The notes under the pieces: generated by a model | The model's database searches: none | Told to the model about the DNA's origin: nothing | Seen by the model: only the letters and a program-made list of their open reading frames with translations | Source of the DNA: Petrolisthes cinctipes | Taxonomy: Eukaryota > Arthropoda > Malacostraca > Decapoda > Porcellanidae | Reading direction: 5' to 3' | Length of the DNA stretch: 64,000 bases | NCBI GenBank assembly: GCA_033782935.1 | Contig: JAWQEG010000515.1 | Span: 58,501 to 122,500 of the forward strand | Part shown: positions 27,801-40,839 of the stretch, one piece after another | Layout: every line of letters begins with the position of its first letter | How positions within the stretch are numbered: the first letter of the stretch is position 1 | Made by a program: the position numbers and the translations under genes

Positions 27801-30800
27801 AACAACAACAACAACTACTCCTCCAATACAATACCTCTTGACTGGATCCTGTAACCAGAGGGCCCTGATTGCCTCATTTCTCCTGCTGTCATCCATTTCC
27901 AAGTGTAGTAACAGACACCAGTGACGGAAGTACTCCAAATGACTCTGTTGGTCCAAGATAATTGTTGGTTATAAATATCTCTCAATGGGCTGTATTCAAA
28001 TGACTCTGTTGGTCCAAGAAAATTGTTGGTTATACTGTATATCTCTCAATGGGCTGTATTCAAGAATATTAGTGGTGTATACGTGTATTTGGAATAAAGT
28101 TGAGTGAAAATGCTACCCATTTCAACTAGAATTATAGAGAACAACAACAACAACAACAATCCTTTAGTTTAGGGGGTGAGTGTATGTACAGTTGCCAAAA
28201 GAGGAATTGCGAAACTATTGATAGAACATTAAATATATTAATGTCCATAGTTGTTTGTAGGGATCATAAGTATGTATTACAGAAGGATATGTATATTTCC
28301 TTCTGTTATACATGCTTATATTGTCCATACAAATAGTTGTGGATATTACTATGGTTAAAGTTCCATCAAGATTTGTCGCAATTCCTCTTTTGGCAACTGT
28401 ACCTCCTTAAGATGTGCTGTTGTAGTGGGAACAAGCTTGGCCATAGGGTGAGGTTCTTGTGGTACATTCTGCTCCACTGCCTTCTGGTAAACCGTACATG
28501 TAAGGAGTTGCCCGCACTTTACACAGGCACGGTCAAAATCAATAGGCTCCGGCAGGGATGGCAACTGAGGCGGCTAAAAATTAAAGAGAGACTATTAGTA
28601 TAAGTTATGAGATATAAAGCCTTTTTTACCTCCCCCCTATTCCCTATCATGCAAGTAAGAATTGTCTCCAAAATATTATTAAAATCAAAAGATGATAGTG
28701 GTAGTGGTAGAATGGTATATGGATGATAGTGGTAGCATAATAGGCATAATAGTGGTAGGAGTAATACACAACACAACACAAAACAGTACCAGGTCTCCAA
28801 GCTGTGGTATGGGTTTGGCTGTGAGGTGCTGAACAATCTCATTACGCAGCTGTAGAAGTCCGCGTTTCTCCTTCTCCCCAGCACTAACTTCCTCCATCGC
28901 TCCATCCCTAGAAGTCAAAAATATATTCATCATCATCATCATCATTAATACCTTGAAGGACAGATGATTAAGGTGAAAATGCATTGTTGGTAAAGCTGGA
29001 ACAACTGATTCCTCCAAACTATTCCAAGTAACAGAACACCATCATTATTTCTGTTCATTTGGTCCTGTTTACTGGCATACTTTGGAGGAATCAAGGCACT
29101 CCAATGTAACAAAAGTAAATTACTCCCTTAAAATTTATTCCATATTGCTTTCTATTTCACCTCTGTGGCTCTCCTATAAAATTCCAATAACAATTTTCTC
29201 TACAAAAGTTTATTACAAGTTAAGCAGATCACACAGCTTAATACACTTTTTTACTTGCACCCCAATTCTCAATTTGTATTGCAAAATAATATTAGGAACC
29301 GAGTGACAAAGAAAATTTGTTATTGAAGAAGTAGTTTAATAATATCGACAAACACACCAGAAACAGGATGGCCCCAAAATGAGCATAGGATAAAATGAGA
29401 CGTTGTATAGAGGTGCGTCCAATTCTATGCTTGATATGGGGTCCGTTTGAGGTGTGTCTTGTTTAATGTGTCTGTAACTGTACCTTAGATATAGAAGGAG
29501 GCCAGCTTGGGGGTCGGGTCTGCGGTCTGAAGACATCATGCTGTATAGGGTTACTTGTCCTTTGTGTTCTGCTGAGAAAGAGGATCGTCCGGTCTTCAGT
29601 TCCAATGGTACAACCTGATACACAACAAGGACACCATAAATATTAATAATAGTTTATTCAAAGTTGCAAGTCTATTTCACCTCTGTGGATTCCCCATACA
29701 CTTCCAATTACTATTCATCTTTTAAATATTTATATATTGTAAATTAAGTATAACAAACACCTTAAGAGGAGATTTTTGTTGTTGGTAAATTGGAAGGCTA
29801 TAGATTCTTCCTAATTATACCAGAATATAGATGCCATCAGTGGTACTCATAAGGGATCTGTTTCACTGCATACTTTGAAGGAATCAGAGACCTTCAAATG
29901 TACCAACCAAAGAATCTCCCCATAAGTACAGTCAAACCAATGGGACTCATTGACAATTACTATAAATAAATATGTAACAAGAGAAGCGATACATTTTACC
30001 TTGAAACTCTAAACAAAGTAGAGTGAGTCAAGGACAAGATATAATACAACATATTCTATCATTCTGTTCCTTACCTTTTTATTGTTTCTCTGGTGAATTC
30101 TGACAGTCATATCAATTTTACCCTTCACACCAAACCTGGGAGACCACACATTTTCCTCAATATCCAGAATCTCAGTTATCTCCCCCATCCACTGACTTCT
30201 ACGCTGTCCTTTTTCAAGTTGATTGCCTGGTGAAAAACATGGAATATTTTTGATAGAGATAAAAAAAAATGAATCTCTGGTGCCACAAACACAAACATTT
30301 CACCTTAAGGGGGTAATTCACTTTTGTTACATTGGAGTGCCTTGTCACATATTCCAAATTATACCAACAGCACTTCATGTAACATACCGGTTGTACGCAA
30401 GTTTGAGGATCTGAGGTATTTCTGCGACCAAGTATGGATGTGAGGAAGAAAGTTGGTCATTTCCTCATACATTTTCTCATGTGACAACCCCAGACCATAC
30501 ATGTCCCGTACTGCTTTGCTCTCAGACATCAATCTCCGCACTAAGCTGACCAGTTCATCATACTTCTGAATCTTCTTCTTCACTACCTATGAAGAAAATG
30601 AATACTGTATAGTACTGTATATATGTATATAAATTAAATACCTGAAATTAAATTCCCTGGACATACCTCTTGGAAAAGTTCATGTACGAGTGAGCCTACA
30701 AGCATGACCTGATTGGGCGGATCCATGCCCTTGAACCGTTCATTAAGGACGGCTTTACGTCGACAGAACACACCAGACACCACCGATGTTCCTGACACCA

Positions 30801-33637
30801 GAAAGTCAGGGTTGACCACAAGGACACCCTGCAACATATATACATTTACCATATATTTTTATCTATATTGAGAAAGATGAAGGTGAAACACAAGATTATT
30901 CAGTGTCACAAGGCATGACTAAGTTTTGAACCCACTGATTATCTTTAAATGCAAAACTAATATTTAGTTATATTACCTCTGTAATTCTGGGAATCTTATA
31001 GTAGGGCAATGAACAAACAATTACAGACTGATATTGAATAGTTATTATACAATACCTTGCTATTATCCAGTGTAAAATGTCCATCCACAGCTTCGGTGAA
31101 CAAAATGTGAACCAAATCTCCTTCCACAACAACACTCTGGCTCCTGACAACAGTACAAAGTCACTTATTGTAAACATTACTCTGTATGTTATCTTATAAT
31201 AATAAAGGTATTATATTATTTGTATGTCTTGTCAAACAGTAACACAATAAGAGAACTATAACCTACTATACTTAGTTATTCACACTTTGGTTTATTTAAG
31301 TATTTGAGTATAACAGTGAGTCATGTACATATTGACAATGGTTTGATATTGACACTATAACTTTACAGATAAGTTAGAGCCATTGTATTGGTACAGTTGC
31401 CTCCAAAAATTTCAAGACACTACCTGCTAGACTCTAGCAGGTAGTGTCTTGAAATATTTGGAGGCAACTGTACCACACCATCATCAACACAACAGACATT
31501 GTTGCATAGTGTCCATACACCAAGAACACACCAGAATCCAGCCAGAGTACAAGTAGAGTGTGAGTGGTCATGTGGAGACACCAGATGTAGTAACAATTCT
31601 CCCTTGTAATAGTCACGTTCTACTTGAGTCACAATGTGGCGGCCATAGTTACCCTTCCAACAGTAGGACTCTTTACCCACACCTTCATCAAGTAGCTTCT
31701 TCACCTCTCTGAAATATACAACACATCAAATTTATATCTTTACACTTGTATGATGAAAGTTTGCTGTTGCTAGGACAATATAATTGTCTACAATATTGTA
31801 ACCATTTATAGGTGTGAAATGTATGACTTTGATGGTAAGTTGTGAGTTACATAAAAAAGGGATAAATGACAATATTATATAATACAACAATTACTGTGAT
31901 TTAAGCAAATCCCAAACCCTTCAACACCCTACCACACTCCCTCCCACTCACAGTTGCCAGAATTATATCCTGGTTGATGCTACTTTTTACATCAATAGTT
32001 TGTGAGGTGGGAAATGCAGAACGCTGTGATTATATAATATTATACTCACTTATTATTTAGTGTCACTTCTTCCTTGGGAGGTTTCTTGAATGGTGAAAGT
32101 TTTTCCATGTGTTCAGATAATTCAGCATTGAAGAGTTCATCATCAAGAGAATCATCAAACATATCACCTAGGTTTGCCATGTCTATTTCTTCTGTACTAA
32201 TTTTCTTATCAGAAGGCTCAAAAACTGTTGAAAAACCTTGAGAAGAAGCAAACTCCTCTTTCAATGAAGTATCCAAAATGTTGGCAGGTGGTATTTCCCT
32301 TGCATATCCATTTTTCATTGACATTTCTAAACTTATTATTCCATCTACTTTAGAACATAATTTATTTACATTTTTTTCATTATTACTATTAACACTATTC
32401 TTCATTTCAGTGTTATGCAATTTTTGAAGTACTCTTGTGTTTGGCTCTGTGTTTAGGTTTACAGTATCATCAGAACAAACTGTTTTCCCTTGTGATGAAA
32501 TGTTACCAAACTTTCCAAGAAGATCTAACTTGCAGTGATTGTAACTTTCCTGTACAATTTCCTGTTCAATGGTAATATTTCTTTTTGGGTCAGGTGATAT
32601 ACCGGTTCCTGTCATGGCCGGCCTCTTACCACTAACTGAACTATTGTTGCTCGACTCATGATTTACACTGTCCTTCAAATCTGTTTTATTTTTTCTTGAT
32701 AATTTATTAAATCTATATGTCCTTGAGGAAGCTGCACCAGGCTTAATAATTCCTGAAGATGAAGATTGAGCAACAAGAGAAGTTGATGTCCTGCTAATAT
32801 TCATACTTCTTGAAGAGTAATTATTGTTTATACTAGTATGAGCATCTGGTGTCGGTGGAATTTCATCTGGGCTTTGAGTGAGAGCTAAGGATATTTTATT
32901 ACTGATATTTGTTTTAGTATTCTCTGGAGTGCATGCAATAATTTCAGGATCAGAATCATACTGTTCATCAATAACATCTTGGTGGTGAGATATTGGTGTT
33001 AATGAATCAAGGGATATACATTTCGTTGTAGGCTTATTCTCAGTCTTAGCACTTGAGTTTCCCGCTACATTTTTGGATATAGAACTGCGACTAACGGTGT
33101 TGAATTTTGCTCCCACATTATTACGACTGCTCAATTTGCTACTGCTGTTTGGCCTGCTGTGAATATTTGTGAAGAGACTGGGTACTGAATTGACAGCAAA
33201 AAATGATGAAATCTTCCTTTGGCCAGGATTATCTGTCACCTGAAAATAGGTAAAATATTTATCAATTTTCACAAATACATAATACGCTTATTACTACCTC
33301 TATCCTTCTCTATTCATGAAGTTTTATATTGTGACGAAACCAGATGCAACTGACAACTGAAACCTTCATGACGGTATTGTGTATAATATGAACTACATGT
33401 TTGCTTACTCTCATTAAAATACATTAGGAGGTGTACTTAGAAACTTTATCCACACCAACTAACATCAGTGAAAACTTATCAATGTGCACATCTATATAAA
33501 AAAAAGTGTATTATATCAATAGCAATAAAAAAAACATGTAACTTGTTATGTACCATCGTCAACCATCAATAATGTTCAGTTGAAAATCACATTGTAAGGT
33601 AACTACAGTATATTAACGTTACCTGAGACTTCTTCAT
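21866..33637 (-). CDS. DNA2: DNA replication ATP-dependent helicase/nuclease DNA2
   Basis: Processes long Okazaki flaps and resects DNA breaks in the nucleus. Twenty-three coding exons with agreeing phases give 1424 residues: 33637-33623, 33239-32050, 31708-31532, 31143-31056, 30828-30667, 30586-30388, 30226-30075, 29614-29484, 28907-28790, 28573-28403, 27944-27835, 27272-27128, 26728-26628, 26446-26294, 26065-25914, 25586-25474, 24982-24851, 24484-24395, 24084-23981, 23737-23551, 23255-23073, 22844-22653, 22075-21866. RecB-type nuclease: GKID (Asp649) and ELKTG (Glu666, Lys668). Fe-S cysteines 512, 761, 764, 770. SF1 helicase: GYPGTGKT (1017-1024), DEAS (1129-1132), [32 protein letters not shown]. 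Residues 6-401, one exon, are an unstructured Ser/Asn-rich extension absent from the shorter vertebrate protein; it holds a PIP box, QRKISSFF (12-19). Exon 1 codes only five residues. Confidence 0.95.
22125..22280 (+). repeat. Interspersed repeat with AACAGCGAGGTCATAT core
   Basis: GATTGATTGATATTAGG, CAACAGCGAGGTCATATAG, then GGTGAAACAGCAAGCAGG. Shares its left part with the array at 12.5-12.86 kb and its right part with 15.2 kb and 34.37 kb. A SINE is possible; no tRNA-like promoter was identified. Intron 22 of DNA2. Confidence 0.55.
24712..24860 (-). repeat. Triplicated 5' splice site of DNA2 exon 17
   Basis: Three tandem copies, 65 and 64 bases apart, of the exon end plus donor. True GTAAG at 24850-24846; intact decoys at 24785-24781 and 24721-24717. 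Confidence 0.88.
24965..25070 (-). repeat. Triplicated 3' junction of DNA2 exon 17
   Basis: AATCCATCTCGTACAT-type units recur about every 42 bases: the true exon start (24982), then copies near 25023 and 25057. The middle copy keeps an AG just before ATGTAC. Confidence 0.72.
25118..25272 (+). mobile_element. TTAA MITE family B
   Basis: Full copy, TTAAAGGACCCTGTGATGTA to CACAGGGTCCTTAA, in DNA2 intron 16. Confidence 0.85.
25673..25840 (+). mobile_element. TTAA MITE family A
   Basis: Forward copy in DNA2 intron 15; TTAA intact on the left, CATAA on the right. Confidence 0.82.
27299..27459 (-). mobile_element. TTAA MITE family A
   Basis: Reverse copy in DNA2 intron 11, its left end only 27 bases from the exon 12 acceptor. 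Confidence 0.85.
27775..27820 (+). mobile_element. Non-LTR retrotransposon 3' tail
   Basis: GACAGCTTGAGGAACTTC followed by (AAC)n, the tail of the 15985-16625 family, in the intron just past the DNA2 exon 11 donor. Confidence 0.65.
27933..28060 (-). repeat. 61-bp tandem duplication of the DNA2 exon 11 acceptor
   Basis: AAATGACTCTGTTGGTCCAA and TCTCTCAATGGGCTGTATTC occur twice. True exon start 27944; the duplicate junction with intact CAG is at 28005. Confidence 0.88.
28187..28401. mobile_element. Tc1/mariner-like hairpin MITE at a splice donor
   Basis: TA-bounded, about 215 bp, with inverted ends CAGTTGCCAAAAGAGGAATT and further inner inverted blocks (AGTATGTATTACAGAAGG). The right TA (28400-28401) supplies intron positions +2 and +3 of the DNA2 exon 10 donor (GAG|GTACAG). 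Confidence 0.85.
28968..29131 (-). mobile_element. TTAA MITE family A
   Basis: Reverse copy in DNA2 intron 8, TTAA at both ends. Confidence 0.85.
29762..29925 (+). mobile_element. TTAA MITE family C
   Basis: TTAAGAGGAGATTTTTGTTG to ACCAAAGAATCTCCCC in DNA2 intron 7. Confidence 0.75.
30305..30345 (+). mobile_element. TTAA MITE family A, left end only
   Basis: TTAAGGGGGTAATTCAC to GAGTGCCTTG, then unrelated DNA, close to the DNA2 exon 6 donor. Confidence 0.7.
31392..31472. mobile_element. 81-bp near-perfect hairpin (Tc1-like MITE)
   Basis: TACAGTTGCCTCCAAAAATT with its inverted copy and a five-base loop around 31432; TA on both sides. Lies in DNA2 intron 3, and the CAGTTGCC end is shared with the element at 28187. 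Confidence 0.85.
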
Positions 33638-34425
33638 GTTGATTATTGATATAATGATGGTGGAGTTTCTCAGGGATGACCATTAGCTGGGAATTTAAAA
33701 GATCTTGGGATAACAATTTTAATGATGGAACTATTAACACTTTGGTATAAAGTGTGAAGGTTCATGAGTAGCGCCTGGCCAAACAAGTGGCGGGAGGGAC
33801 TTGTAAAGGTGGCATGTAGGATAACAACATGGATACAATGTGTTATATACTTGCATCTAGATAAATAAAGTCACAAAATAACTATCATACAGAGAATAAC
33901 AAGTATTATAGAGAGGTGATATATATTAGAATAAGGAGAAATGAAGCTAATAATTTTGAAATTAACTTAGTTTCCATAACTAACTTTGTTTATATTTACG
34001 ATGATGAAGATTGTCAGATGTTTCATCTTTACAACGGTATCTCTTTGGCTTGAATTTCATGCATTGGTTTCGCTCATTTGTACCGTTAATTGATACGTCT
34101 CTTATTATTGATATGCAGTATTTCATCCTTTATCATTAAGTGTAGGAACAGAGAGGATGGCCGTGGGTAGAGTAATACAAATTGTGCTTAAAACCACAGT
34201 GCGGCCGCTGCGGCGTGCCGCACTGTGTGACATGGTACGGGATTTGCGGCTCCGACGCAGCGGCGGAGCCGCATAGTGTGACAACGGCCTAATTATAAGG
34301 ATGAAAGAAGACAGCTCTAGGCCAGGAAAACACTGAAGGATTAGGGAGGTGAAAAAGAGATGGAACAGCAAGCACGAAATACAAAGAAAGAAGGAAAACT
34401 TTAAGAATTGAAAGGAAATGGTGCA
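33638..34425 (-). promoter_or_regulatory. DNA2 upstream region
   Basis: Contains the DNA2 promoter by position only; no TATA box chosen. 34140-34290 is an unusual GC-rich block with GTGCGGCCGCTGCGGC and inverted GCGGCGGAGCCGCA, probably a terminal fragment of a DNA transposon. 34330-34420 is the dispersed AACAGCAAGCACGA repeat. Confidence 0.3.
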
Positions 34426-34433
34426 GGGTTGCC

Positions 34434-35231
34434 GTTTTTGCGGCCAGATTCCTTAAATTTGGCCGTATACGAAAATGCCTGGCCGTAAATAAATTAAGCT
34501 CCCACGGCCAAACGATTTGGCCGAATTCTGGCCGTATTTTATTCTAAAATGACTTCATCCCTCACATAAGTTAATATCTTATAAATCCATATCCATAGGC
34601 TACAAGTAGGTCCTGCACCAACTCATGACTTTTCATGAGTACGTGTTCAGGACGAACCAGTCCCTGTGACCCTGTACCAGGGGGACAGTTACCAATACCA
34701 CAACTAATATTATGTGTAGATACGTTACTCATATGCTACAAATTTTCACTCCCGTCAGAATATAAATGACATTAACTTAAATTATCTTAGGCGTGGAATT
34801 TTCTAGGATTCACACGATATTTATTTGTCAATTGGTAAGAGTTGATCCAGGCAGCGACATATGTGACGATACTGGCTATACCACTGCAGATACAGGAAAC
34901 TTATTCGGTGCTACAGTGACCTATTCTTATACTTATTCTTTATTACTTTTATATATATTAATAATGGAAACAAAATCTATATGGAAAGGAAGATATGAAC
35001 GTGGGCGAAAATATAACAAATCATGGGAAGATTTATTTGTTTGAGTGAAAAAAGCCAGTGAAGAAAGTGAAGATGCTTTTTGTAAAGTTTGTAAAACTGC
35101 CATAATACAGTAGACCTATACCTTATTGGCTGTACTTGCTTCATTGGTCGTAGACAAAAAAGTTTGGCCTGATTTGGCTGTGAAATGCACATAATCTGGC
35201 CGTGAGATATCTCTGCCATCTGGCAACCCTG
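34434..35231. mobile_element. Decayed hAT transposon with BED-finger remnant
   Basis: Inverted ends CAGGGTTGCC / GGCAACCCTG, flanked by 8-bp sites AAATGGTG and AAGTGGTG (7 of 8 identical), the hAT signature. Inside, 34990-35110 encodes KYNKSWEDLF, a stop, then KKASEESEDAFCKVCKT, matching the start of a BED-type zinc finger. GGCCGTATTT-type motifs repeat near both ends. About 800 bp, so nearly all of the transposase is lost. Confidence 0.82.
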
Positions 35232-35791
35232 AAGTGGTGAGGGGATGCTGTAGGTGAGGCAAATAATGATCTCTACTCACACACAACCTGAAAGACTCTA
35301 TGTAATGTGGCCCTCCAACTTCTTCAACCTGAGTTTATCTAGAGAGAAATGCATGTACTGAGGATGAACACACATGCCAGGCAGGAGGTATAGCTAAAAG
35401 ACTAAAGGTAACTGTCTCCTAAAGAACAGATAGAAGCCTTGTAATAGGACATAAATACAAAGAGGTTGGTCTGGTTCATGTTTTTAGGAATTTTTTTTTA
35501 TTATTCACAAACATGTAGACTACTCATGAAAGTACTATCAGTAAAATTTCTCCTTACAATAAAAACTTAAAATTGAAATACATAATGTTCATGTGAAAAT
35601 AATCATAATTATGAAGCACATCTTACTAAATACCATACGATTATACTTCAGCCTGATATATTATACATGGATACTACCTCATATTTATTACCAATATTCT
35701 CACTTTATACATGAATCATAAGTGAGGAAGGAGGGAGGTGTGATGGATATAAACAGAAGTCAAGGAAGGCCAACGGTGTTTATTATCACCA
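35232..35791. other. Spacer, PPP1R35-like 3' flank
   Basis: No gene seen. Minus-strand AATAAA (TTTATT at 35694-35699) about 95 bases past the stop is a likely poly(A) signal. Confidence 0.45.
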
Positions 35792-37517
35792 TCATGAATC
35801 ATATTTAGAACCTAAAATATACTGCCTGTGAGTATCAAAGTGTTTAGTGTTGAGTGAGAAGGGTGAGATGGATGTGAAGGAGAGGTTAACAGAGGCGGTG
35901 GTGACACATGAAGTTGTCACATACTCCTCAGGGTTCACAACATCAGAGGGACAAGGTGTTGGGTCCGGGGGTTGGTTTATGGGCATTACAGCTGCAGCTC
36001 TGCAAAATAACCCTCACTATTTAGGTACTTAATCACTGAATGATCTTCCTTTACTGTACAGTACTTTTATAATTTCTATAACATCACTATATGGTTTCTG
36101 GTATACTAGTCTATGTTATATTATGTGGTTTAAATATGTAGTGTATTAGGCTTTACTACTGAACCACATCGAGATGAATGGGAAAATGAATGACATATAT
36201 TTTTTCACACCAAATTTAGGGTTCAATCTAATGATAATTGAACTGAAAGTATTAGGCATTATGGATCAATCTTTTAGGCAGCAATCGTAGTTTCAAAACA
36301 GTAAGATGTTACTATGAATACAATATACCTGACAGTCATTAAGTCCTTGAGTTGTCCTGCTAATGTTCCTTCACTAACATCAAGAGACACCAACTCCTGG
36401 AACACAGTCTGGGAGTCTGGTACATTCACTTGTTTAGAAACCTGCAATATTGTAAGTCAAGATTAATGACAAGTACATTGTATCATAATGTTATCATTCA
36501 ATATATAACCTTAACTTAATACAGTACTTCTTAAACTCATCATATATGTATAACAAAAGATGTGGTGTTGATACGAAATAACAATTTGCTGAAGGCGAGA
36601 AATTATGGTATTTGAAATTACAAATATCTTGAAATTTCTCTCTTTATAACTTATTCTATGTTATTCTATAACATATTTGAAGATAATTAAAAATTTGAAG
36701 AAAAGTTGCAATGTCTGTACAGTACAAGTAAAGCAAACTCGTATACATACAATGATATACATATAAAATAGTAATGTTAGAATACAGTACTTCTATAGAC
36801 AGTGTATAAAATGTATACAGCAAATTAAGTAAATCTCACCTGCTTTTTAAATCTTGAAGCTGTATTTGGTGACTCTAACTTGTCCTCAACTAATAGGGAA
36901 AGATCAGGTTCCTCTTGTCTGGCTCTAACCAAAGCCTCACACACACGTAGAGTAGAATGGATCTCAGGAACACCACACACCTCAACTCCACTCTCGGGTA
37001 ATGGACACTCTTGCTTCGTCTTATTTCTTTCCACCTTTCCTTTGCCTTTATTTACATGGAGGGAAGGAGGAGTGTCTTGTTTCCTTTGATTAATACACTT
37101 TTTGGCAGCTGGGTTAACATTGGGTACTCCTGTGATGCCCTGATTTTCTGTATTAACTAAAATAATTGGTTTGGAAGCTACCGTAGGAGGTCGTCGATTT
37201 AATACTAATGTCTCCCTCATTTTTTTGTGTTGTTTAATCTTATTTTTTATATTTATGTCTGTATTCTGGGAAGCTGGTTGTCTATTTAATACTAACTTCT
37301 CTCTCATTTTCGGTTGTTTATTCCTATTTTTTATATGTGTGTCTGTATTTTGGGAAGCTGCTGGTCGGCCATGTAATAATAATGTCTCCCTTATTTTGTG
37401 TTTATTATTATTATTATTATTATTTATATGTGTGTCTGTACTCTGGGAAGAAGCTGTGTATATATGTCTCTCTCCATCCTTCACTACTTTCACTATTGAG
37501 TTCTTCTGGGATGCCAT
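35792..37517 (-). CDS. PPP1R35-like centriolar protein
   Basis: Exons 37517-36840, 36441-36329 and 35999-35792 give 332 residues. An in-frame TAA 24 bases upstream supports the ATG; a mini-frame MSNKKVR precedes it. The C-terminal third (about 190-332) aligns by eye with the conserved domain of protein phosphatase 1 regulatory subunit 35: a STLRVCEALVRA helix, NVPDSQTVFQELVSLDV, and a final aromatic-rich segment. In vertebrates that protein acts in centriole maturation; here this is inferred. Residues about 20-115 hold three coding repeats of about 37 residues (TDTHIKN...KMRETLVLNR) with an Asn run. No RVxF phosphatase-docking motif is obvious in the spliced protein (see findings). Confidence 0.68.
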
Positions 37518-38078
37518 TGGTAGGTCTAAACTGCTGATTTTTTTTAATGTTTATCGTACCTTTTTGTTTGACATTTTAAAATAAAGTGACGTGACAATAG
37601 TACACATGTTTTGGAAATATTTACTTCTTTTTCAACGGCTCCCTTATTTTGTAGTGTTTATCTTTTATATATATATTATTTTCATTTGCTAGTATTATTA
37701 TTTTCGGACATTAAAGTTACTGAAATTAAAAAAAAAACTCAAATTCTACATGAGTAATATATGATTGGGAAAAAATATTTATTAATCTGCTGGAATTATT
37801 TTGTTTAGCGAGTGATGCCTGATTCAGAGTTGTCAATGTTGAAAATTTCACGCACATTTTGGCTAGAATTTCAAACAGGTCGTTAGTGATAAAAAAAAAA
37901 AAAAATAGATAATAATTCGGTCAATGTTTTATAATATATAATGAGTGGCATAACATAAGAATGACACGAATACAATATGCTAGTAACAAGAATGAACTTA
38001 ACGGGTATAATAATGGAATAATTAATTTAAAAACACGGCAGTATCCAGCAGACAATTATATGGGAGAATACAATATGC
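37518..38078. promoter_or_regulatory. Upstream of the PPP1R35-like gene, AT-rich
   Basis: Probably includes the minus-strand gene's promoter. No motif singled out; no gene seen. Confidence 0.25.
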
Positions 38079-38688
38079 TATAGTCAAACCAGAATATACT
38101 GAGCCCTAGGGTGGGGTCCGGATTAAGAGTGGCATTGCCAAATCATCACCAAAACAAACCCATATCGTTAAAATTTTAATGCATAAGCCAATTTGTAGTA
38201 GCTGTAAGTATTCAATATATAATACAATGTTAAAAAGAAGTATTTATAATGATGAGTTAGGTTCATTATAAGTATATTTATAACAACTCTATACAACATG
38301 TGACATGCTATTTTGTACATGTTGCCACATCTCCTGTGACAAAGGGTTAATGGTGGGTCAAGGATGTGTGTACTCATACATATCAGTCACCTGGTCATTC
38401 TCACACCAACCACTATGGACCACACATCTCCCAGGCACGTCATTGTTCTCCACAGCCAAGCCAAGGAAATTATTTATAATGTAAATAGATATTTCCTCCA
38501 TGAGAAGGCTAATAGAGGACCCCTATTAGATCTCTCTCAGTCAGTTGCTCGTACAGCGAAGGCAACCCAGTTAAATTTATCACAGAGAATGTTGGATACC
38601 ATGTGGGTATGTTTTGGTGATGATTTGGCAACGCCGCTCTTAATCCTCGACCCTACCCGAAGGCTCAGTATATTCTGGTTTGACTATA
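38079..38688 (+). mobile_element. TA-flanked DNA transposon with transposase N-terminal remnant
   Basis: Inverted ends of about 80 bp (TATAGTCAAACCAGAATATA; GGATTAAGAG; GCCAAATCATCACCAAAACA). Between them, 38414-38600 encodes AKEIIYNVNRYF...RTAKATQLNLS, a helix-turn-helix of the type that begins Tc1/IS630-like transposases. The catalytic DDE region is gone, so this is an internally deleted, non-autonomous copy. Confidence 0.78.
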
Positions 38689-38702
38689 GTAACAAGCATT
38701 AA

Positions 38703-39077
38703 GGTATTATTACAGAATAACTGGGTTTTTGGCTAGGATCGCGCAGTGTTACCACGTCTGGCTAGGTCCCGGAAATTTGCCCCAGTCACTTTATGATAGT
38801 TTACACTGGTTATATCCCGGTAGTTTACCCAGGTTAGGTCCCGGTAGTTTGCCCAGGTTAGGTCCCGGTAGTCTGCTGTGGTCTAGGTTAGGTTAGGTCA
38901 GGTCAGGTAAGGTCAGACTAATTTCCAAATTATGTTTGTAAAACGGGGCATATCTCGAAAACGGGGTATCTCCGAGAGAAACACCATAGATGAAAAGTGT
39001 CTTAGAATGGTCCAAAATAGTGGGTAATGATACTAAAATATACACTATAGGGAACCCAGTTCTTCTGTAAATTTACC
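38703..39077. mobile_element. Family D element with TTAGG-like core (copy 1)
   Basis: Inverted ends GGTATTATTACAGAATAACTGGG versus its complement at 39055-39077 (shown shortened: GGTATTATTACAGAA). The middle has repeated CCAGGTTAGGTCCCGGTAG and GGTTAGGTTAGGTCAGG. Other copies at 47242-47569 and 50530-50867. Confidence 0.75.
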
Positions 39078-39265
39078 AGAATTAACTTAACGGGTATATA
39101 AATGGAATGATTAATTAAAACACGGTAATATCCAAACAATTATATGGGAGTGTAAGTTTGGCTATTTTTATTATTATTATTATTATTGATATTGGGCGAT
39201 TTATAGCCACTACAGGGCGACACTTAGCATTTGTAACACTGCTGGTGAGAGTGGACGCCAAAAGC

Positions 39266-40836
<1,571 letters not shown>

Positions 40837-40839
40837 CTA

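Noticed and set aside
39158..39265. N-terminal extension of mago
   Set aside because: Upstream residues ([10 protein letters not shown]) come from an ATT repeat; the family start is MSxDFYIRY.
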